Shown piece by piece: positions 1 to 6,677 of a stretch of DNA of 11,854 nucleotides. The notes under the pieces were generated by a model. The model saw nothing but the letters and a program-made list of their open reading frames with translations. It was not told where the DNA came from and ran no database searches. Position numbers and translations under genes: made by a program. How positions within the stretch are numbered: the first letter of the stretch is position 1; every line of letters begins with the position of its first letter. Location of the stretch: the NCBI GenBank assembly GCA_029259995.1, contig JAJDEC010000182.1:1-11854 (forward strand). The letters run 5' to 3'. The stretch is from Phycisphaerae bacterium. GTDB taxonomy: Bacteria; Planctomycetota; Phycisphaerae; UBA1845; UTPLA1.

Positions 1-629
1 GCAAGGGCGCGCAGCTCGATCTGCTTGAGCAGGCGCTGGACGCCGCCAAGACGGCCCACGTCCGAACGCGCGATCCCGGTGGTACCCCCATCGGCGATCG
101 CATCCGACACGTCCTCCTCGACTACGATCTGTCCGAAATGGATATCCACTGCGAGACGTTTCTCTTCATGGCGTCCCGTGCCCAGCTCTGCCGGGACGTG
201 ATTCGACCGGCGCTCGACGACAACCAGGTCGTCCTCGGCGATCGCTTCGTTTCGGCCACGTGCGCCTATCAGGGCGCGGCGGGCTACGATCCCGCTCGCG
301 TCATCGAAGTCGCCAAGTACGCCATCGACGACATGTGGCCCGATCTGACGATCGTCCTGGATATGCCGATCGAAGAAGCCTACAAACGCACGGGCCGTGA
401 CACGGCCTCCAAGAAACCTCGCACGGGACAAGGCCAGACGCTCTTGTTCCACGACGTGCAGACGGATGCGATGGAGTCGCGCCCGAAATCCTTTCACGAA
501 CGGGTCCGCGAGCTGTTTCTCGTGCTGCCCGAAATCTATCCGAGCCCCGTCGTGATTGTCGACGGGACGGGCAGCGTCGAAGTCGTCCATCAACGCATTC
601 TGGAGGCGATTCGCGATGCCGCTCTCTGA
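1..629 (+). CDS. tmk: Thymidylate kinase (dTMP kinase), 5' end outside window
   Basis: Phosphorylates dTMP to dTDP with ATP in the cytoplasm, a step in dTTP synthesis. The reading frame is open from the left edge (first full codon at 3) and gives 208 residues. The family is usually 205-225 long, so only about a dozen N-terminal residues are missing. Family motifs visible in order: end of the P-loop (K-G-A-Q, codons 3-14), RDPGGTPIGDRIR (family REPGGTPxGExIR), DRFVSATCAYQG (family DRY..S..AYQG), PDLTIVLDMP (the PDLTxxLD strand) and FHERVRE after the LID. Two oddities: the P-loop Lys is followed by Gly-Ala rather than the usual Ser/Thr-Thr, and the common LID motif DRIE reads DAME. The stop overlaps the holB start by 14 bases, so the two genes are coupled. 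Identification is firm; whether the motif changes alter activity is unknown. Confidence 0.9.
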   Translation, partial: KGAQLDLLEQALDAAKTAHVRTRDPGGTPIGDRIRHVLLDYDLSEMDIHCETFLFMASRAQLCRDVIRPALDDNQVVLGDRFVSATCAYQGAAGYDPARVIEVAKYAIDDMWPDLTIVLDMPIEEAYKRTGRDTASKKPRTGQGQTLLFHDVQTDAMESRPKSFHERVRELFLVLPEIYPSPVVIVDGTGSVEVVHQRILEAIRDAAL

Positions 630-1722
630 CGTACAGCATCAGGACGCGCCGCAGCGATACATCCAGCGCGCCATGCGCACGGGCCGATTACCGCACGGCC
701 TGATTTTCGCAGGCCCCGATGGCGTTGGAAAACAGCTGTTCGCCGAACGACTCGCGGCCGTTCTGCTTTGCTTGTCGCCGATCGATCGCGAGGGCGTCCA
801 TGACGCCTGCGGCACGTGCGGCAATTGCGACATGTCCAACGCCGGAACCCATCCGGACTTGCACGTCGTGCATCGACGTCTGAACAAGTTTCATCCCAAT
901 GCAAGCGTTCGCGCCCGCAAGGCCACGCAGCTCAGTATCGACGTCATTCGCCAGTTCGTGATCGGTCCCGTCGGCATGCGCCCCAGCCACGCCGAATCGA
1001 AAGTGTTCGTCATTGCGGAAGCCGAATTGATGAACGCCGAAGCGCAGAACGCGATGCTGAAAACGCTCGAGGAGCCGCCGAATAACAGCCACATTCTGTT
1101 GATCGCGAAGTCTGCCGATTCGATGCTGGAGACGATCCGCTCCCGTTGCCAGATCGTGCAATTTGATGCATTGCCGACGGGATTCGTGCGTGAACGGCTG
1201 GCCGCGGCCCGGCCGGAGCTGAACGAGAAGCATTCGCATTTCATCGCGGAGATGGCGGGCGGCAGTATCGGCCGCGCGATCTGGCTGGCGTCGATCGGAA
1301 TTCACGATCAGATCGAAGACGCGACGGGCATTATTCTGGAAGCGCTTCGCGATCCCGTCGCGGCCGGCGCCAGCACGGCGAACGCCGCCAAGGCGATGTC
1401 GGATCGAATCAAGACGGACGACGATTCAGACGCCGCCGTCGATACGAATCTCGTGCGACTGGGCCAGTCGACGCAGATCGCATTGATCACTTCGTTGCTG
1501 CGAGAGGCGCTGCGAATTGCAGTGGGCGTCGAACCGGCAGCCTTCATGCCGAACCAGTTGGCGCGCATCGCCGCACAGACTTCCCCGCGCACGCTGTCGG
1601 ACGCGATCCGCGCGTTGAACACGGCGGACTTTTACGTCGGCAGAAGCGCGAACACGGGATTGATCTTCGATTCCATCGGGATCGCGCTTCGGCGCGCATT
1701 CGAGCGAAAATCGGCGGCGTAG
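616..1722 (+). CDS. holB: DNA polymerase III delta' subunit (clamp loader)
   Basis: Part of the clamp-loader complex that opens and places the beta sliding clamp on primed DNA. The protein is 368 residues. A P-loop GPDGVGKQ lies at 33-40, with Gln where ATPases have Ser/Thr. A four-Cys zinc site follows (C52, C65, C68, C71), then AGTHPD (76-81), the family signature LKTLEEPP (148-155) and SRC (176-178). The Walker B position reads A-E-A-E instead of D-E-A-E. Together with the P-loop change this fits delta' acting as a stator without ATP hydrolysis, as known for the family. The remainder is the helical AAA+ lid and C-terminal oligomerisation region. The ATG at 616 is chosen over an ATG at 556 in the same frame because GGAGG lies 9 bases upstream and it gives the normal 4-base-scale coupling to tmk (14-base overlap). 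Confidence 0.93.
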   Translation: MPLSDVQHQDAPQRYIQRAMRTGRLPHGLIFAGPDGVGKQLFAERLAAVLLCLSPIDREGVHDACGTCGNCDMSNAGTHPDLHVVHRRLNKFHPNASVRARKATQLSIDVIRQFVIGPVGMRPSHAESKVFVIAEAELMNAEAQNAMLKTLEEPPNNSHILLIAKSADSMLETIRSRCQIVQFDALPTGFVRERLAAARPELNEKHSHFIAEMAGGSIGRAIWLASIGIHDQIEDATGIILEALRDPVAAGASTANAAKAMSDRIKTDDDSDAAVDTNLVRLGQSTQIALITSLLREALRIAVGVEPAAFMPNQLARIAAQTSPRTLSDAIRALNTADFYVGRSANTGLIFDSIGIALRRAFERKSAA

Positions 1723-1739
1723 TCGCTGGACGATTTTCG
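1705..1739. terminator. Inverted repeat over the holB stop, possible convergent terminator
   Basis: CGAAAATCG (1705-1713) and CGATTTTCG (1731-1739) are perfect 9-base complements separated by 17 bases. A short GCG/CGC pairing (1717-1719 with 1724-1726) is possible inside. The structure spans the holB stop codon in the gap between convergent holB and the MaoC-like gene, where a bidirectional terminator would be expected. There is no U-run after either arm, so it is not a textbook intrinsic terminator. The call rests on position and symmetry. Confidence 0.35.
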
Positions 1740-1775
1740 ACACGAGGCGCGAACCACAAATGTCATTCGAACGCG

Positions 1776-2240
1776 TTACTCGTTTTCCGGCCGCCCTGAA
1801 GGAACGCCGATCACTTCCGTCTCCTTCGGCGGAATAACGATCGCGTTTCCGATCGCAACGTCTTCGCCGTTCTGATTCACGCAGGCGACGAGCATTCGTA
1901 CACGATCGGGCTGCATGATCTCTTCGACCATCGCCGTCGCCGTCACGCGATCGTTGATGAACACGGGCTTGTAGAATCGGATTTCAAGCTGTAGAAAAAT
2001 CGTGCCGATGCCGGGGATATCGCTGGCCAGCACAGTGGAGATGATGCCCGCCGTCAGGATTCCGTGCGCAACGCGCTTTCCGAAACGCGTGCTGCGGGCA
2101 TAGGCCTCATCGATGTGCAGCGGATTGTAGTCGCCCGATGCGTCGGCAAATCGGAATATGTCTTTCTCGGAAATCGTCTTGGTGAACTTGCCCGTGTCGC
2201 CGACTTGCAGCGTTGTTCTGGGTTTCGGATAACTCGACAT
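1776..2240 (-). CDS. MaoC-like / (R)-specific enoyl-CoA hydratase-type hot-dog protein
   Basis: A 154-residue single hot-dog domain protein. The MaoC/PhaJ signature is clear at residues 31-65: F-A-D-A-S-G-D-Y-N-P-L-H-I-D, followed by a V-A-H-G-I-L-T-A-G segment. D37 and H42 occupy the positions of the catalytic Asp/His pair of (R)-specific enoyl-CoA hydratases. Family members hydrate trans-2-enoyl-CoA (or an acyl-ACP form) in fatty-acid or polyhydroxyalkanoate metabolism; the exact substrate here is not deducible. The start at 2240 is preferred because AAGGGAG sits 7 bases upstream. The same frame stays open further upstream, but that part encodes an Arg/Ser-rich low-complexity shadow of the neighbouring gene. 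The gene follows the small membrane protein gene by 47 bases on the same strand, so the two may be co-transcribed, and it converges on holB. Confidence 0.88.
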   Translation of the reverse strand: MSSYPKPRTTLQVGDTGKFTKTISEKDIFRFADASGDYNPLHIDEAYARSTRFGKRVAHGILTAGIISTVLASDIPGIGTIFLQLEIRFYKPVFINDRVTATAMVEEIMQPDRVRMLVACVNQNGEDVAIGNAIVIPPKETEVIGVPSGRPENE

Positions 2241-2287
2241 GAATTGACTCCCTTCAACATCGGACCGGCCGATGCGTCGTCCGAACG

Positions 2288-2491
2288 CTAAGGCGAACCG
2301 TTGATGTTCGCGGCGGCGTCGGGATCGAGATACGTCTGACGAACGGCGTCGATCACGTCTTTCGGAATGAACTGCCATCCGATGACGGCGCCGGCGATCA
2401 CAATCAAGAGATAAACCAGAGTGCCGACGCCGTATCGACGTCGGCGTCGCTTGCGAGGTGCTGCGTTCGATTCTTCGTCCCAAGCGTCCAT
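2288..2491 (-). CDS. Small single-pass membrane protein, unknown function
   Basis: A 67-residue protein with three parts. An acidic N-terminus (MDAWDEES) leads to a strongly basic run at residues 13-19 (R-K-R-R-R-R-R). One hydrophobic helix spans about 21-42 (YGVGTLVYLLIVIAGAVIGW). A short polar tail of about 25 residues follows. By the positive-inside rule the N-terminus faces the cytoplasm and the tail the periplasm. I do not recognise a family. The start at 2491 has AGGA 8 bases upstream. An ATG at 2500 would add three residues but has no usable ribosome binding site, and an ATG at 2542 would put coding sequence inside the frr terminator hairpin. The gene begins only about 15 bases after that terminator's T-run, which raises the question of how it is transcribed. 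It precedes the MaoC-like gene by 47 bases. Confidence 0.68.
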   Translation of the reverse strand: MDAWDEESNAAPRKRRRRRYGVGTLVYLLIVIAGAVIGWQFIPKDVIDAVRQTYLDPDAAANINGSP

Positions 2492-2506
2492 GGGCGTCAT
2501 CCTATG

Positions 2507-2536
2507 AGAAAAGCCCGCGGATCGATATCCGCGGGC
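2507..2536 (-). terminator. Intrinsic terminator of frr
   Basis: A perfect 10-bp stem (GCCCGCGGAT at 2513-2522 with ATCCGCGGGC at 2527-2536) closes a 4-base CGAT loop. On the - strand it is followed directly by TTTTC (2512-2508). It begins 54 bases after the frr stop. The T-run lies only on the - strand exit side, so it terminates transcription coming from frr. The T-tract is short (four), so some readthrough into the small membrane protein gene is plausible. Confidence 0.82.
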
Positions 2537-2590
2537 CTGCAATCGTCCGGCATGGGGCGGCGTCGATCATCAACGCCGGTCAGCAATCCA

Positions 2591-3160
2591 CTAGACCGAC
2601 GTCACTTCCGTCTGCTTCGACTTCATCAGCTCGTCGATTTCGCCCTCATATTTCTTGATCATCTTGTCCATCTGATCGTGGCCCTTCTTGGCCTCATCTT
2701 CCGGCAGATCGCCGTCCTTCTTGGCCGCATCGATCTTCTGGATCGCATCGCGTCGCGCGTTGCGCAGGGCGATCTTCTGGGCTTCGGCCATCTTCTTGAC
2801 CTGGTTGGAAATCTGCGTGCGGACCTCGCCCGACAACGGTGGAACCGGCAGGCGGATCACCTTGCCGTCACTCATCGGGTTAATGCCGACGTTGGATTCC
2901 TGAATTGCCCGCTCGATATCTTTGAGCGTCCCCGGATCGAACGGCTTGACGAGTAGTACCGTCGGCTCGGGCACGCTGATCGTCGCGAGCCCCTTGAGCT
3001 CCATCGGCGCGCCGCCGTAGGCGGCGACTTTGACTTTCATCTGATCGACCAGCGCCGGGCTGGCCCGGCCGGTTCTCACGCCTCGATACTCCGCTTTGAG
3101 AAACTCGACGGCTTTTTCCATCGCCTGTTCGGCTTCTTTCGTATATGCGCTCAGCGACAT
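2591..3160 (-). CDS. frr: Ribosome recycling factor
   Basis: Splits the post-termination 70S ribosome together with EF-G in the cytoplasm. It has 189 residues, against about 185 for the family. Recognisable stretches run the whole length: the N-terminal helix ending R-G-V-R-T-G-R-A-S-P-A-L-V-D, the domain II beta strands (Y-G-G-A-P-M-E-L, P-F-D-P-G-T-L-K-D-I-E-R-A-I), G-I-N-P-M-S-D-G, I-R-L-P-V-P-P-L-S-G-E-V-R and the C-terminal helix with R-N-A-R-R-D-A. The ATG at 3160 has GGAGGA 7 bases upstream. The frame stays open upstream of it, but that part has no family similarity. A candidate promoter lies just upstream and a strong hairpin terminator just downstream, so frr looks monocistronic, without the common pyrH or tsf neighbour. 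Function is certain from sequence. Confidence 0.97.
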   Translation of the reverse strand: MSLSAYTKEAEQAMEKAVEFLKAEYRGVRTGRASPALVDQMKVKVAAYGGAPMELKGLATISVPEPTVLLVKPFDPGTLKDIERAIQESNVGINPMSDGKVIRLPVPPLSGEVRTQISNQVKKMAEAQKIALRNARRDAIQKIDAAKKDGDLPEDEAKKGHDQMDKMIKKYEGEIDELMKSKQTEVTSV

Positions 3161-3191
3161 CAATCGTCCTCCAATTGGCCTTGATGCCGAC

Positions 3192-3219
3192 ATTGTACGT
3201 CGGAGTCGGTCAGGGTAAA
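3192..3219 (-). promoter_or_regulatory. Candidate sigma70-type promoter of frr
   Basis: On the - strand, TTTACC (3219-3214, 4 of 6 matches to TTGACA) is followed after 16 bases by TACAAT (3197-3192, 5 of 6 matches to TATAAT). The start of transcription would fall about 25 bases before the frr start codon. A 5-bp inverted repeat, CCGAC-N7-GTCGG (3187-3203), brackets the -10 box and could be an operator or chance. This is pattern matching only. Confidence 0.45.
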
Positions 3220-3242
3220 CATGCCTCGATTTGCGTCTCTTG

Positions 3243-5846
3243 TCATGGCGAGACCATGCTTCCGGCGGCCGCGCCGTAACCGGCAGGCTGGCCACGGTCC
3301 GCCAATCGGGCCTCGAGCCGCTCCAACCGATCGCGGAGCGCTTCGTTCTCTTCTTCGAGAGACTTGACCGAGTCCTGCAGCTTGTCGATCTCAGATTCGT
3401 CTTCGTCAGGCGGCGAGATGTCACGAAGCGCCCGACGCGCCGAGCGCTGAAGCCGATTGTTGGATGCGTCGGCAATCGACTGAATCTCCTCGACCAGCGG
3501 TCGGGCCGCTGCGCCCATCTCACGCGCCGCGTCGATCGCCGCCCGGCGAATTCGTCGATCTTTCTTCGTCAGGAAGTCCCGTAGTGAATCAATGACTCGT
3601 TCCGAATCCGATACATCCATCGTCAGTTTCGACGCCAACTCTCCCAGCGATCGAATCGCGACTGTCCGAACCTCTCTGGGCTTGTCGGCCGCCGACCAGA
3701 CGAGCAAATCCCCGATGACGGACGCGTCGCCGTGCCGAACGAGCGCGTCGATCGCCGCCTCGCGGATCATTTCGCGATGGGAGTCGCGCGACAGGCAGGA
3801 TCGAAACAGCTCGATCGCTTTCGGATCGTGTGCGGGACATGCGGCGGCGTATGCCGTGATCGCGGCTGCCTCGACGCGATAGCTCGCATGTCCCTTGATG
3901 ATGATTTCCTCCAGGGCCGCGAGAACGTCTGCCTCGTCGTCAAATTCCCCCAACGCCTCAACAACCGCCGCCAGCGCCTTCGAATGTTGGATACCCAGGC
4001 CCGCCATCAATGCCTGTTGCGATCGGAAGGAGATGTCCTCCCCGAGCTTCCGCGCGATCTCCGCCTGAACGCCCCAGAACGGCTCTTCGGTCAATCGACG
4101 CGCCAGTCGCGAGATACTCGCATCGCTGCCCTCCTCCGCCAGCCGACGAACGGCGGCAATTCGCAACGCAGCGGACGCATCCGTCAATTGTGCCTCCCAA
4201 AGATAGAGCGGCTTCTCCTCCGTCAACTCCATTAGCACGGCCTGATCCGGATCGACACGAAACGCCGCGGGCCGGGACGGAAGCGTCACGTAGACAAGCT
4301 CCCGCTTCTCCGTGATCTCGCGCGTGATCGTGCGCGACGCACCGCCGTCAGATCGGAATTCCAGCTTGAGTGGAAAGTGAAAGGCCTCGGATTTCTGCGT
4401 CTGCTCGACAACGATTTTCGCCATCGAATCGTCCGGATTCCACTCGTACCTGACGTTGACGATCGGATGTCCCGGCCGGGCCGTCCAGTCATAAAAAAAT
4501 CGACCGAAGCGCTGCCCCGACACGGCTTCCAGAACCCTTTGCAGATCGGCCGTCTCGACCGTCTGATGCGAATGGCGCGTCACGTATTCGTTGATGGATT
4601 TCCAGAACAAGTCGTCGCCCAGCCGGCGCCGAATCATGTGAACGATCCAGGCGCCCTTGCTGTAGGCCCGCGAGTCAAATTGCTCACCCGTCGATTTGTA
4701 TTCTCGATACACAACGGGCTTGTCGGCGCCGCCGTTGCGGGCACGTCGCGACTTGTCCGCCATGTTGAGTGAAAACTCATCCGCACCGAGGCTTTCTTCG
4801 TCCCACAGCGCCTCACAATACGATGCAAACCCCTCATTCAACCACAAGTGCGCCCATTCATTGCACGTCAATAAGTCGCCAAACCACTGATGCCCCAGCT
4901 CGTGGGCGACCAGTCCGTCACTGGACGTGTCGCGATGCGCGCGATCGTCATGCAGCGTGCTTTCGCCAAGAATCGTGCAGCTCGTGTTCTCCATGCCGCC
5001 GCCGAAATTGTAGCAGCAGACTTGATCGTACTTCTCCCACGGATACGGCACGCCGATCTTGTCGCTGAAGAATTCCAGCATGGCCGTTGTGTGACCGAAC
5101 GAATTGTCGATCCAGGATTCAAACTTCTCACGCACGTAATACGTCACGGGAATCCCACGCCACGATTCCGTCTTGAACTTGAAGTCCCCAACGACGAGCG
5201 CCGTCAGATAGGCCACATGCGGTTTGGACATCTTCCAATGAAACGTCCGCGTGTCGTCCGCGTTGTCACTGACTTTCATCAGCTTTCCATTGCTGACGGC
5301 GATGTAGGGCCTGGCCACTGTGCAACGAATTTCCGTCGTCTGCATCTCGTTGGGATGATCGAAACAGGGAATCCAGTATCGATTCGTCGTCGACTGGCCC
5401 TGGGACCAGACGACGTAGGGCGCCTCCGGATTCTCGTCGCTCGGACCAAAAAAGTTCAGGCCGCGATCGGGACTCTTGAGCGTATACGTCACGACGATCT
5501 CAACGCGCTCGCCGATCGCCAACGGATGCTTGAATGGCACAATGAGCTTCTTCTCATCGTACTCCGTCGCCGGCCGCTGGCTGTCCATGTCCGCGTAGTG
5601 CACGTCGACCTGGACTTCCCGGAAGCCGACGGCATCGAGCTCGACAGACTCGAGGACACGACGCGCCGTCCCGAAGATCGTGGCACTCGCCCGAACGTAC
5701 TCGTTTTCCAGTTCCACCCAGACGTCGAGGCGGATGTGCTCGATGTCCAGCGGCCGATCGCCCGGGAAATGCGGGGCCGCTCCGACCCTGCCGGGCAGCC
5801 CGGAGATCAAGATACACAGAATTATGCAGCATCGAATTCGTGTCAC
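3243..5846 (-). CDS. Exported M1-family zinc aminopeptidase with HEAT repeats and C-terminal coiled coil
   Basis: An 867-residue protein. Residues 1-23 are a signal peptide (R-I-R-C-C-I-I-L-C-I-L core, likely cut near G-A-A-P), so it should act outside the cytoplasm. An N-terminal beta domain (about 30-225) is followed by the M1 catalytic domain. This contains the substrate motif G-G-G-M-E-N (282-287), the zinc site H315-E-L-G-H319 with E338 (HExxH-x18-E, seen as L-N-E-G-F-A-S-Y) and the likely catalytic Tyr395 in R-A-Y-S-K-G-A-W. All key residues are present, so it should remove N-terminal residues from peptides. Residues about 550-810 are HEAT/armadillo-like helical repeats, and 815-850 is a charged coiled coil (D-K-L-Q-D-S-V-K-S-L-E-E-E-N). 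The start is GTG at 5846 with only a weak GAGA upstream. An in-frame stop shortly upstream and the good signal peptide support it. It follows the HD gene by 190 bases. Confidence 0.9.
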   Translation of the reverse strand: MTRIRCCIILCILISGLPGRVGAAPHFPGDRPLDIEHIRLDVWVELENEYVRASATIFGTARRVLESVELDAVGFREVQVDVHYADMDSQRPATEYDEKKLIVPFKHPLAIGERVEIVVTYTLKSPDRGLNFFGPSDENPEAPYVVWSQGQSTTNRYWIPCFDHPNEMQTTEIRCTVARPYIAVSNGKLMKVSDNADDTRTFHWKMSKPHVAYLTALVVGDFKFKTESWRGIPVTYYVREKFESWIDNSFGHTTAMLEFFSDKIGVPYPWEKYDQVCCYNFGGGMENTSCTILGESTLHDDRAHRDTSSDGLVAHELGHQWFGDLLTCNEWAHLWLNEGFASYCEALWDEESLGADEFSLNMADKSRRARNGGADKPVVYREYKSTGEQFDSRAYSKGAWIVHMIRRRLGDDLFWKSINEYVTRHSHQTVETADLQRVLEAVSGQRFGRFFYDWTARPGHPIVNVRYEWNPDDSMAKIVVEQTQKSEAFHFPLKLEFRSDGGASRTITREITEKRELVYVTLPSRPAAFRVDPDQAVLMELTEEKPLYLWEAQLTDASAALRIAAVRRLAEEGSDASISRLARRLTEEPFWGVQAEIARKLGEDISFRSQQALMAGLGIQHSKALAAVVEALGEFDDEADVLAALEEIIIKGHASYRVEAAAITAYAAACPAHDPKAIELFRSCLSRDSHREMIREAAIDALVRHGDASVIGDLLVWSAADKPREVRTVAIRSLGELASKLTMDVSDSERVIDSLRDFLTKKDRRIRRAAIDAAREMGAAARPLVEEIQSIADASNNRLQRSARRALRDISPPDEDESEIDKLQDSVKSLEEENEALRDRLERLEARLADRGQPAGYGAAAGSMVSP

Positions 5847-5975
5847 GTGGATTCTCGTTTCAATTCTGAACCAGGATTTGGCTCGTCAGGCCTTGGTTGA
5901 CGCGCGGATTGCTCTTGCGCGACGCGTCCGTCCCCCACCCCGAGGGAATTCCTTCCTAATAATAACGCAAGTCAA

Positions 5976-5993
5976 TTCGCGATGTTTCGCGAT
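5976..5993. repeat. Direct repeat TTCGCGAT x2 at 10-bp spacing
   Basis: TTCGCGAT occurs at 5976-5983 and again at 5986-5993, exactly one helical turn apart, about 130-150 bases upstream of the aminopeptidase start. Each copy contains the palindrome TCGCGA. Next to it on the - strand is TTGACT (5975-5970), a -35-like hexamer, though no well-spaced -10 follows it. Phased tandem sites are typical of operators, but no regulator is identified. The rest of this gap (5847-6036) shows no gene. Confidence 0.35.
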
Positions 5994-6036
5994 CAATTCC
6001 GCACTCGTCGGGAATTCAGGATTCGCCGCAAATCCA

Positions 6037-6606
6037 CTACGCCGACGGCGGACTCAGCCCGAGCGCCGGCGCTGCACGCTGAAGCGCTGCAATGCAGTTC
6101 GCGATATGATCGTCCAGGGAAAGGCCCAGCAATTCCGCCCCCCTGGTTACATCCTCCCGGCTCACGGCGGCCGCGAAGGCCGGTGTCTTCAGCTTCTTCT
6201 TGACGGATTTCGGTGCCAGGCCCTCGATCCGCGTCGGTCTCACAAGCGATACCGCCGTGATAAATCCACACAACTCATCGACGGCGGACAGCGTGATGCG
6301 GACGGGCCGATCGAGCGGGAATTCGTCATGGTTCCATTCGGCGTGGGAGAGCATCGCGCCGACGATTTCCGCATCGACGCCGCGCTCGCGCAGGATCTTC
6401 GCCCCCTCGCGCGTGTGATCCGGCGGCTCCGGCCAGCGCTCGTAATCGAAGTCGTGCAGCAGACCGACGGCGCCCCAGAGCTCGACGTCTTCGCCGTTCA
6501 TCTCTGCGTAATAGCGCATCGCCGCCTCGACGGCCAGCATGTGCTTGCGCAAGGCGTCCGACTCGACGAACTCACACACAATATTCCACGCGTCGTTTCG
6601 ATTCAT
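6037..6606 (-). CDS. HD-superfamily metal-dependent hydrolase (COG2316-like)
   Basis: A 189-residue cytoplasmic protein. Putative metal ligands of the HD domain are H22 (L-R-K-H), H51-D52 (G-L-L-H-D-F-D-Y) and D110 (S-A-V-D-E-L-C-G). The stretch T-A-V-S-L-V-R-P followed by K-S-V-K-K-K-L-K and F-A-A-A-V-S-R is characteristic of the small predicted hydrolase family COG2316. No substrate is established for that family to my knowledge; phosphohydrolase activity on a nucleotide is the usual guess for HD domains and remains only that. The ATG at 6606 has no convincing Shine-Dalgarno (only GAG about 11 bases upstream). It lies 71 bases downstream of asd on the same strand, with a strong hairpin in between that may separate the two transcripts. 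Confidence 0.82.
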   Translation of the reverse strand: MNRNDAWNIVCEFVESDALRKHMLAVEAAMRYYAEMNGEDVELWGAVGLLHDFDYERWPEPPDHTREGAKILRERGVDAEIVGAMLSHAEWNHDEFPLDRPVRITLSAVDELCGFITAVSLVRPTRIEGLAPKSVKKKLKTPAFAAAVSREDVTRGAELLGLSLDDHIANCIAALQRAAPALGLSPPSA

Positions 6607-6618
6607 GGGAAAGACTCA

Positions 6619-6656
6619 CATGGCCGGGTGCCATGCCGACGCCCAGCGTCGGCATG
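6619..6656. repeat. Strong intergenic hairpin between asd and the HD gene
   Basis: CATGCCGACGC (6632-6642) and GCGTCGGCATG (6646-6656) form a perfect 11-bp stem with a 3-base loop. An overlapping second dyad, CATGGC (6619-6624) with GCCATG (6630-6635), shares four bases with the first, so the two foldings are mutually exclusive. It starts 22 bases after the asd stop on the - strand. No T-run follows on either strand, so it may be a U-less terminator, an RNA-end stabiliser, or a copy of a dispersed intergenic palindrome. Confidence 0.6.
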
Positions 6657-6677
6657 TTGAAAAGGCCTTCGGCTTCG

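Noticed and set aside
556..615. N-terminal extension of holB from the ATG at 556
   Set aside because: The extension lies within tmk coding sequence, has no family similarity, and the ATG at 616 has a strong GGAGG at proper spacing.
2423..2445. GCCGACG/CGTCGGC dyad
   Set aside because: It falls in the poly-Arg codons (CGA, CGC, CGT) of the small membrane protein and is explained by codon composition.
2241..2483. N-terminal extension of the MaoC-like protein
   Set aside because: The extra 80 residues are Arg/Ser low complexity, overlap the small membrane protein gene, and the start at 2240 has AAGGGAG 7 bases upstream.
3161..3523. N-terminal extension of ribosome recycling factor
   Set aside because: It overlaps the aminopeptidase gene's 3' end and the promoter region, is not seen in the family, and the start at 3160 has GGAGGA.
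4890..5900. 336-codon + strand frame opposite the aminopeptidase
   Set aside because: Antisense shadow of a gene with a complete M1 active site; no ribosome binding site or family similarity of its own.
5959..5975. TTGACT and TATTAT upstream of the aminopeptidase as a -35/-10 pair
   Set aside because: Only 5 bases separate the hexamers, so they cannot form one promoter.
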